A DNA stretch of 64,000 nt from Levilactobacillus fuyuanensis (GCF_003946395.1 NZ_RHNZ01000013.1:1-64000), one strand, 5' to 3'; positions 18,778-28,590 are shown, numbered from the stretch's first letter. The notes: a model not told the origin generated them from the sequence alone. Program-made: numbers and translations.

Positions 18778-19917
18778 TTAGAAAGTCCGTACCGGTGTGA
18801 TCAGTTGAATAAAGTTGCTGGTATCTTCCGTTGGAACCAACGTGAATGGCCGTAATGCTGACGTAAAGGCTACGCGGATCGTCGTTTGACCGAATGACCG
18901 TAAGGCATCCTTCATGTAGTCAGGGTTAAAGGAAATTTCGAGGTCGTCCCCGGTAATTTCCTTAGGATCCAAGGCTTCTTCAACATTCCCGACATCTGGG
19001 GAGTTACTGAAGATGGTGACCTGGTTGTCCGCTGGCGTCAGCGTCAGCTTAACCACGTTGTTCCGGGATTCGTGAGACAACAGTGAGGCCCGTTCAACAG
19101 CTGCCAATAATTCTGGCGCTTCGAATTCGACCGTCGTCGAGGCATCCTTTGGAATCAACCGTGAGGTGTCTGGGTAGTTCCCTTCCAGTAAGCGTGAGTA
19201 GAACGAGGTGTCCCCTAGTAAGAACAACACCTGGTTTTCTGAGAACTGCATCTTCACGTCGCTGTCATCGTCACCAATCATCCGAGAAAGTTCAGTCAAA
19301 CTCTTCCCAGGAATGATCACATCAAAGGCTGCACTACTTGGCGTAGGTAGCTCAATCTGACGTTGTGATAACCGGTGACTATCCGTGGCGACCGCCAAGA
19401 ATTGATTGTCAGCCAACACAAAGTGAACCCCGGTCAAGATTGGGCGACTTTCTTGGTTGGAAACGGCAATGACCGTTTGGCTGATCAATTCCTTGAAGAC
19501 GGCACCAGACAACACAACGGAATCTGCAGCGTCAACCTCTGGCAAGTGCGGGTAGTTGTTGGCATCTTGCCCGTTAATATTAAAGGCTGCGGACCCGGAC
19601 GTAATCTCTGTTTGGAATGCGTCCTTAACCGTCACCGTCATGGTTTGTTCTGGCAAACGTTTAACAATTTCACTGAAGAAACGAGCCGTTAAAACAATGG
19701 CGCCTGGTTCATCAATGGTTAAGCCAATATCTGGATCATCCGCCCGAATCAGAGATTCGATTGAAATGTCAGCGTTCGAACCAGTCAATAAGAGGCCCGC
19801 ATCACTAGCAACGATCTTGATCCCCGTTAAAATGGGAATTGTGGTCTTAGACGAAATGGCCCGTGACACATTGTTGAGTTCCTTAATGAAGGCCGCCCGG
19901 TTAATGGAAAATTTCAT
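18778..19917 (-). CDS. dnaN: DNA polymerase III beta sliding clamp
   Basis: This 379-residue protein has three repeated clamp domains (MKFSINRAAFIKELNNVSRAI; GVHFVLADNQFLAVATDSHRL; NPDYMKDALRSF) and ends PVRTF. It forms the dimeric ring that tethers polymerase to DNA. I chose ATG 19,917, which has AAGGAG 11 bases upstream, over an in-frame GTG at 19,929 that overlaps the ribosome binding site. It follows dnaA with a 270-base gap that contains DnaA boxes. It ends in its own terminator rather than continuing into yaaA. Confidence 0.97.
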   Translation of the reverse strand: MKFSINRAAFIKELNNVSRAISSKTTIPILTGIKIVASDAGLLLTGSNADISIESLIRADDPDIGLTIDEPGAIVLTARFFSEIVKRLPEQTMTVTVKDAFQTEITSGSAAFNINGQDANNYPHLPEVDAADSVVLSGAVFKELISQTVIAVSNQESRPILTGVHFVLADNQFLAVATDSHRLSQRQIELPTPSSAAFDVIIPGKSLTELSRMIGDDDSDVKMQFSENQVLFLLGDTSFYSRLLEGNYPDTSRLIPKDASTTVEFEAPELLAAVERASLLSHESRNNVVKLTLTPADNQVTIFSNSPDVGNVEEALDPKEITGDDLEISFNPDYMKDALRSFGQTTIRVAFTSALRPFTLVPTEDTSNFIQLITPVRTF

Positions 19918-19949
19918 AAGATGAGACACTCCTTTTTAGTGGTGCGTAG

Positions 19950-20092
19950 TTTACTTAATTAAAAGAAAAAGACAGTAGCCGTAGTAGAGCAGTGTATTCT
20001 GTGGATAACTTGACGAAATAGCCTGTGTTACTAGCTTTTCCACCTGTGGATAACTTGTGGAAAACTTTAGAGCTATTCTCTTTTTATCCACA
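19950..20092. other. oriC part 2: DnaA boxes and likely unwinding region between dnaA and dnaN
   Basis: Consensus boxes TGTGGATAA/TTATCCACA occur at 20,000-20,008, 20,045-20,053 and 20,084-20,092, with a weaker TGTGGAAAA at 20,056-20,064. Next to the first box lie in-phase triplets TAG-CCG-TAG-TAG (19,976-19,987), which resemble DnaA-trio elements, then AT-rich sequence (19,951-19,970). In Bacillus subtilis the duplex-unwinding element is in this same gap. Confidence 0.8.
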
Positions 20093-20133
20093 CGCTCTGT
20101 TAGCCATACGTCTATCATACCCTAGTTGGTCAC

Positions 20134-20185
20134 AAAAAAACCGTCGCGAGTCTGCTAACTTGTCGCGCTGACTCGGACGGTTTCG
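20134..20185 (-). terminator. Terminator of dnaA
   Basis: AACCGTC-CGAGTC arms pair with GACTCG-CGACGGTT, followed by seven T on the minus strand, directly after the dnaA stop codon. Confidence 0.88.
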
Positions 20186-20187
20186 TC

Positions 20188-21546
20188 CTAGCGCCGCAAT
20201 TCATCTTTCAGATTATCGATGTCCTTTTGCAATTCGGCATCGGTCTTCAGTGAATCCTGGATTTTATCGTAGGCGTGGATGACCGTGGTATGGTCTTTAC
20301 CGCCAAATTCGTTCCCGATACGTGGGAGTGACGCTTCCGTCAATTCACGTGACAGGTACATGGCGATTTGACGGGGCATGACAATGGCCTGCTTGCGTTT
20401 CTTTCCTTTCAAATCCTTGAGAGACACGTGGAAGTAGTTTGCCACACGGTCCTGAATGACCGGAATCGTGATGGCATCCGTGGCGTTGGCCAAGTTGAGG
20501 CTCTTGAGCGCTTCAGCGGCTAGGTCAGTCGTGATCGGTTGATGCATCAACTGATGGTAGGCTTGAACTCGGGCCAATGCGCCTTCAAGTTCCCGCACGT
20601 TAGAGTCGATTTGCCCGGCGATGTAGCTTAGCGTGTCGTCGGGGATGTCGATCTGATCGGCGTCGGCTTTGTTGCGGAGAATGGCGATTCGCGTTTCCAA
20701 GTCCGGTGGTGTAATGTCGACCGATAAGCCCCAAGCAAACCGCGAAACGAGGCGGTCCTGCAACTTAGGAATTTCATTTGGTAGTCGATCGGAAGTCAGG
20801 ACGATCTGCTTCTCATCATCATAAAGCGCATTAAATGTATGGAAGAACTCTTCTTGGGTTCCTTCCTTATTAGCGAAGAACTGAATATCATCGACCAGTA
20901 GCAGATCAACGTTACGATACTCCTGACGGAACTGCTCCTGCGTCCGGGTTTGAATCGCATTGATAAAGTCGTTCGTGAAGGCTTCGCTAGTGACATATTT
21001 GACCTTGGTATCCGGGCGATCTTCAAGCATTTTGTTGCCGATCGCATGCATCAAGTGGGTTTTACCAAGGCCCACGCCACCGTAGAAGAACAGCGGATTA
21101 TACATCACGCCGGGTTCTTCGGAGACAACTAAGGCCGCTGCGTGGGCCATTTGGTTGCCTTTTCCGATGACGAAAGTGTCAAAAGTGTAGCGGGAGTTCA
21201 GCGCGGTTTCCTTCATGAAAGTCGGTGTTGGCTCAGCAGTGGCCGGTTCCTCGGGGGTCGCGGTCTTTGCTTTGCGAGTTGCCTGTTGTTGGCGTTCGCT
21301 TTCGATGATCAAAATCGGCTGAATATCTTCGTGAGCGGCTTGGTATGCGTATTCTACCAATTGCTGGTCCAGGTGTTGGTGGGTCCAGTAATCACGATGC
21401 AGGGGTGACGGGAGTTCCAACGTTAACTTGTTGCCATCTAAGGCAATCGGCTTGGCAGTTTCAATCCAAGTCTTGTAGGTCGTTGGTGTGTTATTCTCCT
21501 CGAATAACTCCTTGATATCAGTCCATAAAGTTACCATATCTGGCAC
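20188..21546 (-). CDS. dnaA: Chromosomal replication initiator protein DnaA
   Basis: This 452-residue AAA+ initiator has an N-terminal interaction domain ([13 protein letters not shown]), a variable linker (about residues 85-110), and an ATPase domain with Walker [16 protein letters not shown], Walker [10 protein letters not shown] and the arginine-finger region [11 protein letters not shown]. The C-terminal DNA-binding domain carries the signature [16 protein letters not shown]. It binds the boxes on either side of its own gene and melts the origin. Translation starts at GTG 21,546, eight bases after AGGGGG. Boxes in its promoter region imply autoregulation. Confidence 0.98.
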   Translation of the reverse strand: MPDMVTLWTDIKELFEENNTPTTYKTWIETAKPIALDGNKLTLELPSPLHRDYWTHQHLDQQLVEYAYQAAHEDIQPILIIESERQQQATRKAKTATPEEPATAEPTPTFMKETALNSRYTFDTFVIGKGNQMAHAAALVVSEEPGVMYNPLFFYGGVGLGKTHLMHAIGNKMLEDRPDTKVKYVTSEAFTNDFINAIQTRTQEQFRQEYRNVDLLLVDDIQFFANKEGTQEEFFHTFNALYDDEKQIVLTSDRLPNEIPKLQDRLVSRFAWGLSVDITPPDLETRIAILRNKADADQIDIPDDTLSYIAGQIDSNVRELEGALARVQAYHQLMHQPITTDLAAEALKSLNLANATDAITIPVIQDRVANYFHVSLKDLKGKKRKQAIVMPRQIAMYLSRELTEASLPRIGNEFGGKDHTTVIHAYDKIQDSLKTDAELQKDIDNLKDELRR

Positions 21547-21639
21547 TGATGTATCCCCCTATTAATTATTTAGATAGTCATTTCCCATTTGGGCGTAAGA
21601 CCCCCAAACGAAAACGTAAGTCCAGTGTAGCATGAAGAA

Positions 21640-21920
21640 AAAAAGTTTTCCACAGGGTATTTTGAACTGTGAATAATTGTTTCACAGAAAGTGGATAGAG
21701 TTATCCACAGGCAGTCGAATGTCTGTGGATGGTTTTTAACAATTTGAGTTATGCACACCCGTCTGTGGACTTAAAACGTGACATTGACAAGTGTTTCACA
21801 AGTTATCCACAGAATCCACTGAACCTAGAAAAGCAAAATAAACAGGCTGTGGAACGGTGGATAACCGAGTGGGAAAGTCTGGAAAAACTTTTTAACAATT
21901 TTAGAGTTATCCACAGCCAA
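21640..21920. other. oriC part 1: DnaA-box cluster upstream of dnaA
   Basis: Perfect boxes TTATCCACA lie at 21,701-21,709, 21,803-21,811 and 21,907-21,915. Near-matches lie at 21,668-21,676 (TGTGAATAA), 21,724-21,732, 21,749-21,757 (TTATGCACA), 21,764-21,772 and 21,856-21,864. The array separates the divergent dnaA and rpmH transcription units. This is the standard bacterial origin arrangement, with core genes leaving in both directions. Confidence 0.92.
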
Positions 21921-21997
21921 AGTGCATGAAACAAATTTCTTCGGGGAGAACTTTTTTATGGAAATTCAAAGTTCCTATTTCCATTCCGCCGAATTTA

Positions 21998-22006
21998 TGC
22001 TAATAT
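21998..22006 (+). promoter_or_regulatory. Extended -10 promoter element for rpmH
   Basis: TGCTAATAT (hexamer 22,001-22,006) lies about 75 bases upstream of rpmH; no strong -35 is visible. Confidence 0.5.
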
Positions 22007-22082
22007 GTTCAGGAAATGCATTTAGTATTTGTCTGGCTCCACCAGATAAAAAATAGTCATAGTTAAGAGAGGAGATTTTACG

Positions 22083-22217
22083 ATGAAGCGCACTTTCCAA
22101 CCAAAGAAACGTCACCGTTCACGTGTCCACGGCTTCCGCAAGCGTATGAGCACTAGCAATGGCCGTCAAGTATTAGCACGTCGCCGTCAAAAGGGACGTA
22201 AAGTATTGTCTGCATAG
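22083..22217 (+). CDS. rpmH: 50S ribosomal protein bL34
   Basis: This 44-residue, very basic protein L34 reads [20 protein letters not shown] at its start and [12 protein letters not shown] at its end, the invariant family pattern. It is an rRNA-binding component of the large subunit. The ribosome binding site is AGGAG at 22,070. It heads the conserved rpmH-rnpA-yidC-jag block on the opposite side of the origin from dnaA. Confidence 0.98.
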   Translation: MKRTFQPKKRHRSRVHGFRKRMSTSNGRQVLARRRQKGRKVLSA

Positions 22218-22244
22218 GCCGCTGATAGTTCAGTGGTCTTTTTA
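22217..22244 (+). terminator. Hairpin between rpmH and rnpA (attenuator)
   Basis: GGCCGCTGA pairs with TCAGTGGTC (two wobbles) around TAGT, followed by a T run. It begins at the last base of the rpmH stop codon. Partial termination here would give more L34 than RnpA. Confidence 0.7.
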
Positions 22245-22321
22245 TTTTATCTGCGAGAAGACTGGGACCCTAATCTCTCGCGGACTGTTCAACAAATCGT
22301 TGAGAATTTTGGAGATGCACC

Positions 22322-22678
22322 ATGCGAAAATCTTACCGCATTAAGAAAGAAGCGGAATTTCAGCAGGTCTTTGAAACCAGAAATTCGGTCGCAAACCGGC
22401 AATTTGTGGTGTATTCAATGGAAAAACCTGATCAATTACATTTTCGAGTTGGCATTTCGGTCGGTAAGAAAATTGGGAACGCGGTCCACCGTAATTGGGT
22501 GAAGCGCCGGATTCGGCAGAGTCTACTCGAGTTAAAACCCTACCTCAAACAGGATGTGGATTTTCTCGTAATTGCTCGGCCCCGGGCGGACGGCATTTCC
22601 ATGACTGATGCGAAGAGCAGCCTGATTCATGTTTTGAAACTGGCAAAACTGCTGGATTCCAACTATAGCGAGGAATAA
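22322..22678 (+). CDS. rnpA: Ribonuclease P protein component
   Basis: This 118-residue protein subunit of RNase P supports the RNA subunit in trimming the 5' ends of tRNAs. It starts [17 protein letters not shown] and carries the RNR signature [18 protein letters not shown]. It lies 104 bases after rpmH and two bases before yidC, so rnpA and yidC are probably translationally coupled. Confidence 0.97.
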   Translation: MRKSYRIKKEAEFQQVFETRNSVANRQFVVYSMEKPDQLHFRVGISVGKKIGNAVHRNWVKRRIRQSLLELKPYLKQDVDFLVIARPRADGISMTDAKSSLIHVLKLAKLLDSNYSEE

Positions 22679-22680
22679 AA

Positions 22681-23514
22681 GTGAAAAAGTACAAACGTAC
22701 CCTACTTATGCTAGGTATTGTGAGCTTAGTCTTTATCCTTTCCGCTTGTAGCAATGCACCAATCACCAATCATAGTACTGGGATTTGGGACGGCTGGATC
22801 GTTCTGAACTTCTCCCGGGCAATCATTGGGTTGGCCAACATGTTCGGCGGGAGCTACGGTATCGGGATTATCATCTTTACGGTTATCGTGCGGATTATTT
22901 TACTCCCACTGATGATTTTCCAGACCCGGAGCATGCGGAAGACGCAGGACTTACAGCCACAATTAAAAGCTTTACAGAAGAAATACTCCTCAAAAGATCG
23001 CGAAACGATGCAAAAGATGCAGGCCGAACAGCAAAAGCTGTATTCGGAAGCGGGCGTTCACCCCATGTTGGGTTGCCTGCCTGCCGTCGTTCAGTTGCCA
23101 ATCATCTGGGCGTTGTATCAAGCTATCTGGCGGACGGCCGTTCTGCGGTCTGGGAGCTTCCTGTGGTTGCAATTGGGCCACAAAGACCCGTATTTCATCC
23201 TACCTGTCTTGGCTGCTGTTGCCACGCTGATTAGTTCGTGGTTAAGCACCAAGTCAATGCCAGAGTCCAACTCAATGAGTACGATGATGATCGTCGGGAT
23301 GCCGGTAGTGGTCTTCTTCACTGCCCTGAACGTGCCATCATCACTGTCCTTATACTGGACGATTTCCTACGTGTTCCAAGTTGGCCAAACCTTGTTAATT
23401 CAAAATCCGTGGAAGATTCAAGCGGAACGCGATGCCAAGGAAAAGGAAAAGAACGAACACGAACGCACGGTCAAGAAAGCAATTCGACGTGCAAAGCAAA
23501 GCAAACGCAAGTAA
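22681..23514 (+). CDS. yidC: Membrane protein insertase YidC (lipoprotein form)
   Basis: This 277-residue insertase folds membrane proteins with or without SecYEG. The N-terminus has a lipoprotein signal (LVFILSAC, Cys near residue 23), followed by YidC core segments: GIIIFTVIVRIILLPLMIFQ with the groove arginine, a cytoplasmic coiled hairpin (residues about 80-118), then PAVVQLPIIWALYQAIW and three more membrane helices. The tail is highly basic (VKKAIRRAKQSKRK) and contacts ribosomes. It follows rnpA by two bases and ends in a terminator. Confidence 0.96.
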   Translation: MKKYKRTLLMLGIVSLVFILSACSNAPITNHSTGIWDGWIVLNFSRAIIGLANMFGGSYGIGIIIFTVIVRIILLPLMIFQTRSMRKTQDLQPQLKALQKKYSSKDRETMQKMQAEQQKLYSEAGVHPMLGCLPAVVQLPIIWALYQAIWRTAVLRSGSFLWLQLGHKDPYFILPVLAAVATLISSWLSTKSMPESNSMSTMMIVGMPVVVFFTALNVPSSLSLYWTISYVFQVGQTLLIQNPWKIQAERDAKEKEKNEHERTVKKAIRRAKQSKRK

Positions 23515-23539
23515 ACAGTTAGCATAAATGCATTTTATT

Positions 23540-23569
23540 GGCGCAGGACTTCGGTTCGGCGCCTTTTTT
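23540..23569 (+). terminator. Terminator of rpmH-rnpA-yidC
   Basis: GGCGC pairs with GCGCC around a 14-base loop, followed by six T, 25 bases after the yidC stop codon. Confidence 0.8.
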
Positions 23570-23576
23570 GTACAGA

Positions 23577-23694
23577 GAGTGGAGCAAGGCGATTAGGTTC
23601 TGAGCATTAGGGAGCTAAGGTCTTCTGTTCGGCCTCGCCGGACAGGAGGACTTATCTTTCTAAGCGGAAGAACCTGCCTTGCGGAACTCGTTTC
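23577..23694 (+). repeat. Paired-hairpin repeat, locus B unit 1
   Basis: GAGTGGAGCAAGGCG ... GCCTTGCGGAACTCGTTTC forms the outer stem and AGGTTC/GAACCT the inner one. Here the conserved GAGCATTAACG is altered to GAGCATTAGGG, and the opposite strand is TCTAAGCGGAAG, so both sides of this segment changed. The apical hairpin is GTCTTCTG...-type and unrelated to locus A. Confidence 0.85.
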
Positions 23695-23699
23695 GACCA

Positions 23700-23857
23700 G
23701 AGTGTGAAAGAGGGTGGTAGGTCCTGAGCATTAACGTAGATAAGTGCCAGCTTGGCGGAGCCGAGCCGGTGCTTATCTGGGTTAAGCGCAGGGACCTGCC
23801 CGACTGAACACGTTTCAGAGGCCGCATATTTCCCAAGTGTTCTGGCGAGAGCAAGTC
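23700..23857 (+). repeat. Paired-hairpin repeat, locus B unit 2 plus tail
   Basis: GAGTGTGAAAG to ACACGTTTC (23,700-23,816) is nearly identical to locus A unit 2, apart from the apical hairpin and single arm bases. The tail GCCGCATATTTCC...TGGCGAGAGCAAGTC is shared with locus A. From 23,858 to the jag promoter I see no gene. Confidence 0.85.
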
Positions 23858-24065
23858 CGGTTCTCTAAGCTAGAACGGCTACTAACAACTTCAGCGGGCC
23901 AGCCCAATCCGCATTCCCCAAAAACACACAAAGCCCGCCCAGCACACTAATACCTAATACATTTCTCAAAACAACTCGCACCATTTCGCGTTTCTTAACA
24001 GCGTCTCAGAGTCTCATCTTCCCAATCATTTTCAGACTGAATTACGGGGTGCGTCGCAAGCATTA

Positions 24066-24074
24066 TGGTATACT
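24066..24074 (+). promoter_or_regulatory. Extended -10 promoter of jag
   Basis: TGGTATACT (hexamer 24,069-24,074) lies 35 bases upstream of the chosen jag start codon. It falls inside a longer open frame that begins at 24,049, which argues against that earlier start. Confidence 0.6.
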
Positions 24075-24108
24075 GAATTTTAGCGAAAAAGACATGGAGG
24101 AATGGACG

Positions 24109-24903
24109 ATGACAATCTACACGGGCAAAACGGAAGAGGCAGCGATTGCAGCGGGGTTAACCGCGCTCAACAGTCGCCGCGACCAAGTGGTAATTAAGGT
24201 GGTCGCCACTCCGCGGAAGGGTTGGCTGGGAATCGGTCGGCGCGATGCCATGGTGGATATTGTCCTAAAGACGGTTGCGGAAGATTCATCCGCCGCACCA
24301 GCGCCAGAATCAGCAGCGTCAGTGGGGAGTTCAACGGCTTCAATGAGTTCGGCAGTTGCTTCAGTAGCGCCAGTAGCCGCCGCACCAGCTGCGGCGGCGA
24401 CGTCAGCCACAGCAGAACCCACAGTGACCCCTCAGGAGCGCCGTAAGCGACGTGAGGCGGCCATCGAAGCTGTTCAGGACTACTTGGCAACCATCGTCGA
24501 ACAACTGGGCATAGACGCCACGATAGACGTTGAATCGGGTGCGCACCGCCAAGTCCGGTTGGTCTTTACCACGGATAAGGAAGGACTCCTGATCGGCAAG
24601 CACGGTCGGACCATCAACGCCTTACAGAGCTTGGCCCAACTATTTTTGAATCATCACGGTGCTGCTCACGTGGAATTGGAGCTGGACGTTGCGAACTACC
24701 GGGAACGGCGTGCGGCTACGTTAGGTCGCTTGGCGGAGAGCACAGCACGTGAGGTCGTCGCGACCGGGAAACCCATTTATTTGGACCCGATGCCATCGTT
24801 TGAACGCAAGCAGATTCACGCCGTGTTGTCGAAGAATCGCTACGTCACGACGTATTCTGCGGGGAAGGAACCCCATCGCGCGGTCGTCATCGAACCGGCA
24901 TAA
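24109..24903 (+). CDS. jag: RNA-binding protein KhpB (Jag/SpoIIIJ-associated)
   Basis: This 264-residue protein has an N-terminal Jag_N domain (MTIYTGKTEEAAIAAGLTAL, with KGWLGIGRRDA), an Ala/Ser/Pro/Val-rich linker (about residues 65-115), a KH domain with LLIGKHGRTINALQSLAQLF and a C-terminal R3H domain (RRAATLGRLAESTAREV, NRYVTTYSAGKEPHRAVVI). KhpB/Jag binds RNA, often with KhpA, and influences cell division and envelope genes. I chose ATG 24,109 (GGAGG upstream) over 24,049 because the promoter -10 lies between them. The alanine-rich linker is longer and more repetitive than in B. subtilis. Confidence 0.95.
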   Translation: MTIYTGKTEEAAIAAGLTALNSRRDQVVIKVVATPRKGWLGIGRRDAMVDIVLKTVAEDSSAAPAPESAASVGSSTASMSSAVASVAPVAAAPAAAATSATAEPTVTPQERRKRREAAIEAVQDYLATIVEQLGIDATIDVESGAHRQVRLVFTTDKEGLLIGKHGRTINALQSLAQLFLNHHGAAHVELELDVANYRERRAATLGRLAESTAREVVATGKPIYLDPMPSFERKQIHAVLSKNRYVTTYSAGKEPHRAVVIEPA

Positions 24904-24910
24904 GTTTCGT

Positions 24911-24939
24911 TTGACAAACGCGCCGTTACCCCTTATAGT
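24911..24939 (+). promoter_or_regulatory. Consensus promoter upstream of mnmE
   Basis: TTGACA (24,911-24,916) and TATAGT (24,934-24,939) are separated by exactly 17 bases. Transcription would start near 24,946. Confidence 0.8.
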
Positions 24940-24945
24940 GAAGAC

Positions 24946-25030
24946 AATCATTCTTATCAAGTTTACGATAAAGTAGTGAAAGTACTTTATCCACGCACAG
25001 TTAGGTGGCGTGGAGTAGGTGCTTTTTTTT
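24946..25030 (+). ncRNA. Structured short transcript or attenuating leader before mnmE
   Basis: Directly after a consensus promoter come a perfect 9-bp hairpin, GATAAAGTA/TACTTTATC (24,967-24,991), and a second hairpin, CCACGC/GCGTGG (24,991-25,013), then eight T (25,023-25,030). A transcript of about 80 bases would end here unless it reads through to mnmE at 25,160. A GCAC/GTGC alternative pairing could compete with the second hairpin. Whether it is a free small RNA or an attenuator cannot be told from the sequence. Confidence 0.5.
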
Positions 25031-25159
25031 ATGGCGTTAAATGATACGCCCGGGGTGAGCGCTTGCAACGTTAGCCGTTTTAGCACAGCATCACGTGACG
25101 AAAACCGAAACTTGTTTAAGACAATTCAGACAGTAGGAAATATAAAAGGAGGATGGCTC

Positions 25160-26554
25160 ATGACAGTCACCACAACAGAATTTGATACGATTGCAGCAAT
25201 CTCGACGCCGCCTGGTGAAGGTGGGATCTCGATTATCCGGTTGAGCGGTGAGGAAGTCTTCGACGTTGCCTGCAAGCTATTCAAGGGCGCAGACTTAACG
25301 AAGGTTGGGACGCACACCATTCATTACGGCCACATCATCGACCCCGAAAATGGGGAAGAAGTGGATGAGGTCATGGTTACGGTGATGCGGGCCCCCAAGA
25401 CCTATACCAAAGAAGATATTATCGAAATCAACTGTCACGGTGGTATCGTGGCTACGAACCGGATCCTTCAGTTGTGCCTGAGCTACGGCGCACGGTTGGC
25501 CGAACCCGGTGAATACACTAAGCGGGCCTTCTTAAATGGTCGGATTGACTTGACTCAGGCGGAATCCGTCATGGATCTGATTCGGGCCAAGACCGATAAG
25601 TCGATGAAGGTCGCCTTGAACCAATTAGACGGGGATTTGTCGAAATTGATCAGAAATCTTCGTCAGGATATCCTGGATGCGCTGGCTCAAGTTGAGGTCA
25701 ATATCGACTATCCCGAGTACGATGACGTGGAAACCATGACGACTAAGATGTTGCTGGAGAAGGCCCAAGAGGTCAAGCAACAGATCAAGACGTTGCTGGC
25801 GACCGCTAAGCAGGGAAAGGTCCTTCGTGAAGGCCTTGCCACGGCGATTGTCGGGCGGCCTAACGTGGGGAAGAGTAGCTTGTTGAACCACCTGCTCCAC
25901 GAAGACAAGGCCATCGTGACTGACGTCGCTGGGACCACACGGGACGTGATTGAAGAATACGTCAACGTCAAGGGCGTGCCGTTGAAGCTGATCGATACGG
26001 CCGGTATTCGTGATACAACGGATAAGGTCGAGAAGATTGGGGTCGAACGGTCACGAAAGGCCATCAACACGGCTGATTTGGTCATGCTGGTCTTGAACGC
26101 CAGTGAGGCCTTAACGACCGAGGATATGCAGTTGCTGGACGCTACGGCTGACACGCAACGGATCTTAATTTTAAACAAGACGGACCTGCCACAGAAGCTG
26201 GATATGTCGGTGTTGAAGCAATCTGCCGGTGACAGCCCAATTCTTGAAACCTCCATCTTGAAGAGTTCAGGGTTGGATAAGCTGGAGGAAACGATTGCCC
26301 ATCTTTTCTTTGATGAGGGAATCGAATCCAGCCAAAGTACGGTGATGGTGACCAACGCCCGGCACATCGGGTTATTGCATCAAGCCAGTGACGCCTTAGA
26401 CGACGTCATGCACGGGATTGCTGCGGGGATGCCCGTGGATCTGGTTCAGATCGACATGACCCGGGCCTGGGACTTGCTCGGAGAGATTACCGGGGATAGT
26501 TACCAAGACGAGCTGCTCGATCAGCTGTTTAGTCAGTTCTGTTTAGGAAAATAG
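25160..26554 (+). CDS. mnmE: tRNA uridine-5-carboxymethylaminomethyl modification GTPase MnmE
   Basis: This 464-residue GTPase works with MnmG to modify wobble uridine 34 in several tRNAs. The N-terminal folate-binding domain starts [22 protein letters not shown]. The G domain carries [15 protein letters not shown] (G1), DTAGIRDT (G3) and NKTD (G4). The C-terminus is FCLGK, with the catalytic cysteine in the family C(I/L)GK motif. ATG 25,160 has AAAGGAGG upstream; an open frame extends further upstream but would start inside the leader terminator. mnmG follows 69 bases later. Confidence 0.97.
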   Translation: MTVTTTEFDTIAAISTPPGEGGISIIRLSGEEVFDVACKLFKGADLTKVGTHTIHYGHIIDPENGEEVDEVMVTVMRAPKTYTKEDIIEINCHGGIVATNRILQLCLSYGARLAEPGEYTKRAFLNGRIDLTQAESVMDLIRAKTDKSMKVALNQLDGDLSKLIRNLRQDILDALAQVEVNIDYPEYDDVETMTTKMLLEKAQEVKQQIKTLLATAKQGKVLREGLATAIVGRPNVGKSSLLNHLLHEDKAIVTDVAGTTRDVIEEYVNVKGVPLKLIDTAGIRDTTDKVEKIGVERSRKAINTADLVMLVLNASEALTTEDMQLLDATADTQRILILNKTDLPQKLDMSVLKQSAGDSPILETSILKSSGLDKLEETIAHLFFDEGIESSQSTVMVTNARHIGLLHQASDALDDVMHGIAAGMPVDLVQIDMTRAWDLLGEITGDSYQDELLDQLFSQFCLGK

Positions 26555-26623
26555 CGTTAAATTAAAACCACAAAGAAACCGCTTGACCGCCGCTACGACG
26601 ATCGGGCATGGAGGGAAAGAACC

Positions 26624-28534
26624 ATGACTGAAGTAATTGAATATCCGGGACAGGACTTCGACGTTATCGTTGTCGGAGCCGGTCATGCCGGTAGTGAAGC
26701 GGCACTGGCCGCAGCCCGGATGGGCAACAAGACCTTACTGATGACGATTAACCTGGATATGGTGGCATTTATGCCATGTAACCCATCCGTTGGGGGTCCA
26801 GCTAAGGGAATTGTCGTCCGTGAAATTGACGCCTTGGGTGGCGAAATGGGTCGCAACATCGACAAGACCTACGTTCAGATGCGGATGCTCAACACCGGGA
26901 AGGGCCCAGCCGTCCGTGCCTTACGTGCCCAAGCCGATAAGCACGCCTATCACGCTGAAATGAAGCACACCATCGAACGCGAACCCAACTTGACCTTGCG
27001 TCAGGGGATCGTGGACGATTTGATCGTGGAAGATGGCGCCTGCAAAGGGGTTATCACCAACACCGGTGCGCGTTACCGGGCTAAGGCCGTGGTCATTGCG
27101 GCCGGAACCGCAGCTCGAGGCAAGATCATCATCGGTGAGTTGATGTACTCCTCTGGTCCTAACAACTCGCAACCAGCCAACAAGCTGACGGCCAACTTAC
27201 CTAAGTATGGGTTTGACCTGGAACGCTTTAAGACTGGGACGCCACCACGGGTCGACGGGAACACGATTCATTACGACGAGACCGAAGAACAACCTGGGGA
27301 TAAGGAGCCGAACCACTTTAGCTTCACGACGCCAGATAGCGCCTACCTTGATCTCAAGAACCAATTGTCTTGCTGGCTGACTTACACGAACCAAAAGACG
27401 CATGAGATCATCAAGGCTAACCTCAACCGCGCCCCAATGTTTACGGGTGTTATTGAGGGTGTCGGTCCGCGTTATTGCCCATCGATCGAGGACAAGATTG
27501 TTCGGTTTGCTGACAAGCCACGCCACCAACTCTTCTTGGAACCAGAAGGCCGGAACACCGACGAATGGTACGTTCAGGGGCTTTCAACGTCTATGCCAGA
27601 AGAAGTGCAACAGAAGATTTTGCACTCTATTCAAGGCCTCGAAGACGCGCAAATGATGCGGCCAGGTTACGCCATCGAATACGATGTCGTTTCCCCTTAC
27701 CAATTACGGCCAACTCTGGAAACCAAGCCGTTGAAGAACCTGTTTACAGCGGGCCAAACCAACGGGACTTCCGGTTATGAAGAAGCTGCTGGCCAAGGCC
27801 TGTTAGCCGGGATTAACGCCGGTTTACGGGCACTGGGTAAGCCTGGCTTCACGTTGAAGCGTTCCGACGCCTACATTGGTGTTATGGTCGACGACCTGGT
27901 AACTAAGGGAACCAAGGAACCTTACCGTCTGTTGACGAGTCGGGCCGAATACCGCTTGATCTTGCGTCACGACAACGCTGATTTGCGTTTGACGGCCAAG
28001 GGTCATGAACTGGGCCTGATCAGCGACGAACGCTACGATGCTTTCTTAGCTAAGAAGGCCGCATTACAGGCTGAAATTGACCGTCTGAACAGCATTCGGA
28101 TTAAGCCAAACGATGCCATCAACGCCTTCATCGAGAGCCACGGCGACAAGCCATTACAAGATGGTGTGTTAGCCGCAGTCTTCCTGCGTCGGCCATACGT
28201 GGATTACAAGACGTTGCTGCAGTTCATCCCAGCACCTGAACAACCAGTGGACCGGCACATCGTGGAAGAAATTGAGATTTCACTGAAGTACGCCGGTTAC
28301 ATCAAGAAGGCTGAAGCTAACGTGGCAAAGCTAAAGCGGATGGAAGCCAAGGCAATTCCTGATAACATTGATTACGATGCAATCGATGGCTTGGCAACCG
28401 AAGCGCACCAGAAGTTAAAGAAGATTCAACCTGAAACGTTGGCACAAGCAAGTCGGATCAGTGGGGTCAACCCAGCTGATATCGCGATTTTGAGTGTGTA
28501 CATTGAACAGGGGAAGATTGCCAAAGTGAAGTAA
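26624..28534 (+). CDS. mnmG: tRNA uridine-5-carboxymethylaminomethyl modification enzyme MnmG (GidA)
   Basis: This 636-residue FAD/NADH-dependent partner of MnmE begins with the dinucleotide-binding motif [19 protein letters not shown] and shows the family patches [42 protein letters not shown] and [17 protein letters not shown]. Length is normal. It closes the plus-strand core block. rsmG, noc, parA and parB, which follow mnmG in many Firmicutes, are absent here, and accessory genes start immediately. Confidence 0.98.
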   Translation: MTEVIEYPGQDFDVIVVGAGHAGSEAALAAARMGNKTLLMTINLDMVAFMPCNPSVGGPAKGIVVREIDALGGEMGRNIDKTYVQMRMLNTGKGPAVRALRAQADKHAYHAEMKHTIEREPNLTLRQGIVDDLIVEDGACKGVITNTGARYRAKAVVIAAGTAARGKIIIGELMYSSGPNNSQPANKLTANLPKYGFDLERFKTGTPPRVDGNTIHYDETEEQPGDKEPNHFSFTTPDSAYLDLKNQLSCWLTYTNQKTHEIIKANLNRAPMFTGVIEGVGPRYCPSIEDKIVRFADKPRHQLFLEPEGRNTDEWYVQGLSTSMPEEVQQKILHSIQGLEDAQMMRPGYAIEYDVVSPYQLRPTLETKPLKNLFTAGQTNGTSGYEEAAGQGLLAGINAGLRALGKPGFTLKRSDAYIGVMVDDLVTKGTKEPYRLLTSRAEYRLILRHDNADLRLTAKGHELGLISDERYDAFLAKKAALQAEIDRLNSIRIKPNDAINAFIESHGDKPLQDGVLAAVFLRRPYVDYKTLLQFIPAPEQPVDRHIVEEIEISLKYAGYIKKAEANVAKLKRMEAKAIPDNIDYDAIDGLATEAHQKLKKIQPETLAQASRISGVNPADIAILSVYIEQGKIAKVK

Positions 28535-28590
28535 AAATTTGGCGCTGACTGTTTGTTGGCACAGGTTTTGTTAATGTAAATTTGAAGACA

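Noticed and set aside
21729-21929. 66-codon plus-strand frame inside the DnaA-box cluster
   Set aside because: The region is explained by the origin; no ribosome binding site is present.
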